Shown here in pieces: positions 58,983-64,000 of a stretch of DNA of 64,000 nt. The notes under the pieces are model-generated. The model searched no databases. It saw nothing but the letters and a program-made list of their open reading frames with translations, and was not told the DNA's origin. Origin of the DNA: Pleodorina starrii (lineage: Eukaryota; Chlorophyta; Chlorophyceae; Chlamydomonadales; Volvocaceae); NCBI GenBank assembly GCA_030267565.1, contig BRXU01000007.1, positions 2,604,001 through 2,668,000 of the forward strand. The letters run 5' to 3'. Made by a program: the position numbers and the translations under genes. Within the stretch, counting starts at the first letter, position 1, and the number at the start of each line of letters is the position of its first letter.

Positions 58983-59463
58983 AAAGGCGTTTGGTTTCCG
59001 AGTTTTCTTTGCTTTACCCTCCGTCTATTTGCTTTGACTTCCGTCTCGTTTGCTTTGTCTGTTCCGCTGCTGCTGATTGTGCCTCAATCGGCGTGTTCTC
59101 GGGCTGGTGGGCGGGATGGTGCATCCGGGAGTGGAGGTGGAGGTCGGGAATGAGGTGGTGGTGAATGAGGAAGAGGGATTGCGCCGCCGGCAGCAGCTGG
59201 AGAGTGCAGAGGCGTCAAAGAGCCGTTGTTGTTCAAGAGAGCTGGTGGGGGTTGGTAACGGGAATGACGCTGTATCGCCACGGGGAGGGATTGCAGGGAT
59301 GCTCCCTCCCCGCCAGCCGGGAGGGCTTTGCAGCGAAGCCACCTGCAGCCGTTTCGCCACTTCGTGCTGCGTTGCCTTGCCTTGCCTTGCGTGTAAACTT
59401 AGAACATCTCACCGCGGGGTCCCCAGCCCCGTAACGTCGCTTCGTTTGTGGGTGCGAAGTGCT

Positions 59464-62400
59464 TCGACCCATGGGCCCAGCCTCGACCCAGGGGCCCAGT
59501 CCCGACCCATGGGCCCAGCCTCGACCCATGGGCCCAGCCTCGGCCCGTGGGCCCAGCCTCGGCCCGTTGGCCCAGCCTCGACCCATCGGCCCAGCCTCGA
59601 CCCATCGGCCCAGCCTCAACCCATGGGCCCAGCCTCAACCCATGGGCCCAGCCTCGGCCCATGGGCCCAGCCTCGGCCCATGGGCCCAGCCTCGACCCAT
59701 GGGCCCAGCCTCGACCCATGGGCCCAGCCTCGGCCCATGGGCCCAGCCTCGGCCCATGGGCCCAGCCTCGACCCAGGGGCCCAGCCTCGACCCATGGGCC
59801 CAGCCTCGACCCATGGGCCCAGCCTCGACCCATGGGCCCAGCCTCGACCCATGGGCCCAGCCTCGACCCATGGGCCCAGCCTCGGCCCATGGGCCCAGCC
59901 TCGGCCCATGGGCCCAGCCTTGACCCAGCGGCCCAGCCTCGGCCCATGGGCCCAGCCTCGGCCCATGGGCCCAGCCTCGGCCCATGGGCCCAGCCTCGGC
60001 CCATGGGCCCAGCCTCGACCCATGGGCCCAGCCTCGACCCATGGGCCCAGCCTCGGCCCAGGGGCCCAGCCTCGGCCCAGGGGCCCAGCCTCGGCCCATG
60101 GGCCCAGCCTCGGCCCATGGGCCCAGCCTCGACCCATGGGCCCAGCCTCGGCCCATGGGCCCAGCCTCGGCCCATGGGCCCAGCCTCGGCCCATGGGCCC
60201 AGCCTCGGCCCATGGGCCCAGCCTCGACCCATGGGCCCAGCCTCGACCCAGGGGCCCAGCCTCGACCCATGGGCCCAGCCTCGACCCATGGGCCCAGCCT
60301 CGACCCATGGGCCCAGCCTCGACCCATGGGCCCAGCCTCGACCCAGGGGCCCAGCCTCGACCCAGGGGCCCAGCCTCGACCCATGGGCCCAGCCTCGACC
60401 CATGGGCCCAGCCTCGACCCATGGGCCCAGCCTCGACCCATGGGCCCAGCCTCGACCCATGGGCCCAGCCTCGACCCATGGGCCCAGCCTCGACCCATGG
60501 GCCCAGCCTCGACCCATGGGCCCAGCCTCGACCCATGGGCCCAGCCTCGACCCATGGGCCCAGCCTCGGCCCATGGGCCCAGCCTCGGCCCATGGGCCCA
60601 GCCTCGACCCATGGGCCCAGCCTCGACCCATGGGCCCAGCCTCGACCCATGGGCCCAGCCTCGACCCATGGGCCCAGCCTCGGCCCATGGGCCCAGCCTC
60701 GACCCATGGGCCCAGCCTCGACCCATGGGCCCAGCCTCGACCCATGGGCCCAGCCTCGACCCATGGGCCCAGCCTCGACCCATGGGCCCAGCCTCGACCC
60801 ATGGGCCCAGCCTCGACCCATGGGCCCAGCCTCGACCCATGGGCCCAGCCTCGACCCATGGGCCCAGCCTCGACCCATGGGCCCAGCCTCGACCCATGGG
60901 CCCAGCCTCGACCCATGGGCCCAGCCACGACCCATGGGCCCAGCCTCGGCCCATGGGCCCAGCCGCGACCCATGGGCCCAGCCCCGACCCATGGGCCCAG
61001 CCTCGGCCCATGGGCCCAGCCTCGACCCGTGGGCCCAGCCTCGACCCATGGGCCCAGCCTCGACCCATCGGCCCAGCCTCGACCCATCGGCCCAGCCTCG
61101 GCCCATGGGCCCAGCCTCGACCCATGGGCCCAGCCTCGACCCATGGGCCCAGCCTCGACCCATGGGCCCAGCCTCGACCCATGGGCCCAGCCTCGACCCA
61201 TGGGCCCAGCCTCGACCCATGGGCCCAGCCACGACCCATTGGCCCAGCCTCGACCCATGGGCCGAGCCTCGACCGATGGGCCCTGCCTTGGCCCATGGGC
61301 CCAGCCTCGACCCATGGGCTCAGCCTCGACCCATGGGCCCAGCCTCGGCCCATCGGCCCAGCCTCGGCCCATCGGCCCAGCCTCGGCCCATGGGCCCAGC
61401 CTCGACCCATGGGCCCAGCTTCGATCCATGGGCCCAGCCGCGACCCATGGGCCCAGCCTCGACCCATGGGCCCAGCCTCGACCCATGAGCCCAGCCTCGA
61501 CCCATGGGCCCAGCCACGACCCATGGGCCCAGCCCCGACCCATGGGCCCAGCCTCGGCCCATCGGCCCAGCCTCGGCCCATGTGCCCAGCCCCGACCCAT
61601 GGGCCCAGCCTCGACCCATGGGCCCAGCCTCGACCCATGGGCCCAGCCTCGACCCATGGGCCCAGCCTCGGCCCATGGGTCCGGCCTCGACCCATGGGCC
61701 CAGCCTCGACCCATGGGCCCAGCCTCGACCCATGGGCCCAGCCTCGATCCATGGGCCCAGCCGCGACCCATGGGCCAAGCCTCGACCCATGGGCCCAGCC
61801 TCGACCCATGGGCCCAGCCACGACCCATGGGCCCAGCCTCGGCCCATGGGCCCAGCCTCGGCCCATGGGCCCAGCCTCGACCCATGGGCCCAGCCTCGAC
61901 CCATGGGCCCAGCCACGACCCATGGGCCCAGCCTCGGCCCATGGGCCCAGCCGCGACCCATGGGCCCAGCCCCGACCCATGGGCCCAGCCTCGGCCCATG
62001 GGCCCAGCCTCGACCCGTGGGCCCAGCCTCGACCCATGGGCCCAGCCTCGACCCATCGGCCCAGCCTCGACCCATCGGCCCAGCCTCGACCCATGGGCCC
62101 AGCCTCGACCCATGAGCCCAGCCCCGACCCATGGGCCCAGCCTCGTTCCATGGGCCCAGACTCGACCCATGGGCCCAGCCTCGACCCATGGGCCCAGCCT
62201 CGACCCATGGGCCCAGCCTCGACCCATGGGCCCAGCCACGACCCATTGGCCCAGCCTCGACCAATGGGCCGAGCCTCGACCGATGGGCCCTGCCTTGGCC
62301 CAGGGGCCCAGCCCCGACCCATGGGCCCAGCCTCGACCCATGGGCCCAGCCTCGGCCCATCGGCCCAGCCTCGACCCATGGGCCCAGCCTCGACCCATGG

Positions 62401-64000
62401 GTCCAGCCTCGGCCCATGGGCCCAGCCTCGGCCCATGGGCCCAGCCTCGGCCCATGGGCCCAGCCTCGGCCCATGGGCCCAGCCTCGGCCCATGGGCCCA
62501 GCCTCGGCCCATGGGCCCAGCCCCGGCCCATGGGCCCAGCCCCGGCCCATGGGCCCAGCCTCGACCCATGGGCCCAGCCTCGACCCATGGGCCCAGCCTC
62601 GACCCATGGGCCCAGCCTCGGCCCATGGGTCCGGCCTCGACCCATGGGCCCAGCCTCGACCCATGGGCCCAGCCTCGACCCATGGGCCCAGCCTCGACCC
62701 ATCGGCCCAGCATCGACGCATGGGCCAAGCCTCGACGCATGGGCCCAGCCTCGACCCATGGGCCCAGCCTCGGCCCATCGGCCCAGCCTCGGCCCATCGG
62801 CCCAGCCTCGGCCCATGGGCCCAGCCTCGACCCATGGGCCCAGCCTCGACGCATGGGCCCAGCCTCGACGCATGGGCCCAGCATCGACGCATGGGCCCAG
62901 CCTCGACGCATGGGCCCAGCCTCGACCCATGGGCCCAGCCTCGACCCATGGGCCCAGCCTCGACCCATGGGCCCAGCCTCGACCCATGGGCCCAGCCTCG
63001 ACCCATGGGCCCAGCCTCGACCCATGGGCCCAGCCACGACCCATTGGCCCAGCCTCGACCCATGGGCCGAGCCTCGACCGATGGGCCCTGCCTTGGCCCA
63101 TGGGCCCAGCCTCGACCCATGGGCTCAGCCTCGACCCATGGGCCCAGCCTCGACCCATGGGCTCAGCCTCGACCCATGGGCCCAGCCTCGGCCCATCGGC
63201 CCAGCCTCGGCCCATCGGCCCAGCCGCGACCCATGGGCCCAGCCTCGACCCATGGGCCCAGCCTCGACCCATGGGCCCAGCCACGACCCATGGGCCCAGC
63301 CCCGACCCATGGGCCCAGCCTCGGCCCATCGGCCCAGCCTCGGCCCATGTGCCCAGCCCCGACCCATGGGCCCAGCCTCGACCCATGGGCCCAGCCTCGA
63401 CCCATGGGCCCAGCCTCGACCCATGGGCCCAGCCTCGGCCCATGGGTCCGGCCTCGACCCATGGGCCCAGCCTCGACCCATGGGCCCAGCCTCGACCCAT
63501 GGGCCCAGCCTCGATCCATGGGCCCAGCCGCGACCCATGGGCCAAGCCTCGACCCATGGGCCCAGCCTCGACCCATGGGCCCAGCCACGACCCATGGGCC
63601 CAGCCTCGGCCCATGGGCCCAGCCTCGGCCCATGGGCCCAGCCTCGACCCATGGGCCCAGCCTCGACCCATGGGCCCAGCCACGGCCCATCGGCCCAGCC
63701 TCGGCCCATGGGCCCAGCCGCGACCCATGGGCCCAGCCCCGACCCATGGGCCCAGCCTCGGCCCATGGGCCCAGCCTCGACCCGTGGGCCCAGCCTCGAC
63801 CCATGGGCCCAGCCTCGACCCATCGGCCCAGCCTCGACCCATCGGCCCAGCCTCGACCCATGGGCCCAGCCTCGACCCATGGGCCCAGCCCCGACCCATG
63901 GGCCCAGCCTCGTTCCATGGGCCCAGACTCGACCCATGGGCCCAGCCTCGACCCATGGGCCCAGCCTCGACCCATGGGCCCAGCCTCGACCCATGGGCCC
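59464..64000. repeat. 19-bp satellite array, open at the window end
   Basis: A continuous tandem array with consensus unit CTCGACCCATGGGCCCAGC, about 239 copies, running to the last base. Each unit carries overlapping NcoI (CCATGG) and ApaI (GGGCCC) palindromes. Variants are mostly single-base: CGGCCC for CGACCC, CATCGG, CAGGGG or CATTGG for CATGGG, and CAC, CGC or CCC for CTC. Both strands lack stop codons over long distances, so very long reading frames exist (for example 59399-63037 on the minus strand); these follow from the repeat and I do not call them genes. From about 61,270 onward rare variants recur at fixed distances, showing higher-order structure. Confidence 0.97.

Larger units (their letters stand above)
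56976..59463. other. 3' flank of the J-domain gene up to the satellite, no gene recognised
   Basis: This stretch holds the J-domain gene's 3' UTR and the flank of the satellite array. I found no plus-strand TGTAA here. It contains the GGAAGC hexamer run and a TTTTAGGG repeat listed separately. Frames at 57,500-58,500 have no recognisable family. Confidence 0.55.

Noticed and set aside
59399..63994. Very long reading frames across the satellite array
   Set aside because: They follow from a stop-free unit whose length is not a multiple of three; no start context or family supports a gene, so they are reported only as a coding-potential curiosity.
59464..64000. CRISPR-like array
   Set aside because: Units are strictly contiguous with no spacers, and the sequence is eukaryotic nuclear DNA.

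Overview
The window is nuclear DNA of a GC-rich chlorophycean green alga, most likely volvocalean (Chlamydomonas-like). The evidence is the many short introns with GTG-type donors and C/T-rich acceptors, proteins padded with Ala/Gly/Pro/Gln/Ser tracts, TGTAA as the probable polyadenylation signal, interstitial TTTTAGGG telomere-type repeats, and PAS-linked cyclase and TKL kinase families typical of these algae. I built exon models by hand from splice consensus, reading phase and protein-family continuity. All five multi-exon models keep phase at every junction and sum to a multiple of three.

Layout. (1) 380-517 (+): last exon of an unrecognised gene. (2) 3756-17691 (-): an 18-exon gene of about 2,724 residues for a PAS-linked class III cyclase with guanylyl-cyclase signature residues; one PAS domain is split by about 1,700 residues of low-complexity sequence. 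(3) 19746-24113 (-): an 11-exon SLC35F6-like transporter. (4) 25717-26439 (-): an intronless, charged, probably nucleolar protein (UTP16/Bud21-like). (5) 29042-44993 (-): a 26-exon gene of about 2,412 residues for a TKL-type kinase with an unusual DFN motif and a very long N-terminal region. (6) 45363-46573: remnants of a non-LTR retrotransposon in two head-to-tail copies, one internally deleted. (7) 46769-53918 (+): a 12-exon MFS transporter with a tail of about 500 residues. (8) 54603-56975 (+): a two-exon DNAJB-type co-chaperone. (9) 59464-64000: an array of about 239 copies of a 19-bp satellite unit, running off the end of the window and carrying higher-order repeats.

The genes do not form a pathway. 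The cyclase and the kinase are both plausible signalling proteins, and the two transporters and the co-chaperone are housekeeping-like, but nothing in the sequence ties them together. The most unusual signals are the PAS domain interrupted by a giant insertion, the 19-bp satellite whose unit length makes all reading frames equivalent, the retroelement pair with a deletion between 10-bp repeats, two strongly over-represented short words (GTACGGCA and the palindrome GACCCGCGGGTC), and G-tract arrays that begin exactly at intron donor sites.
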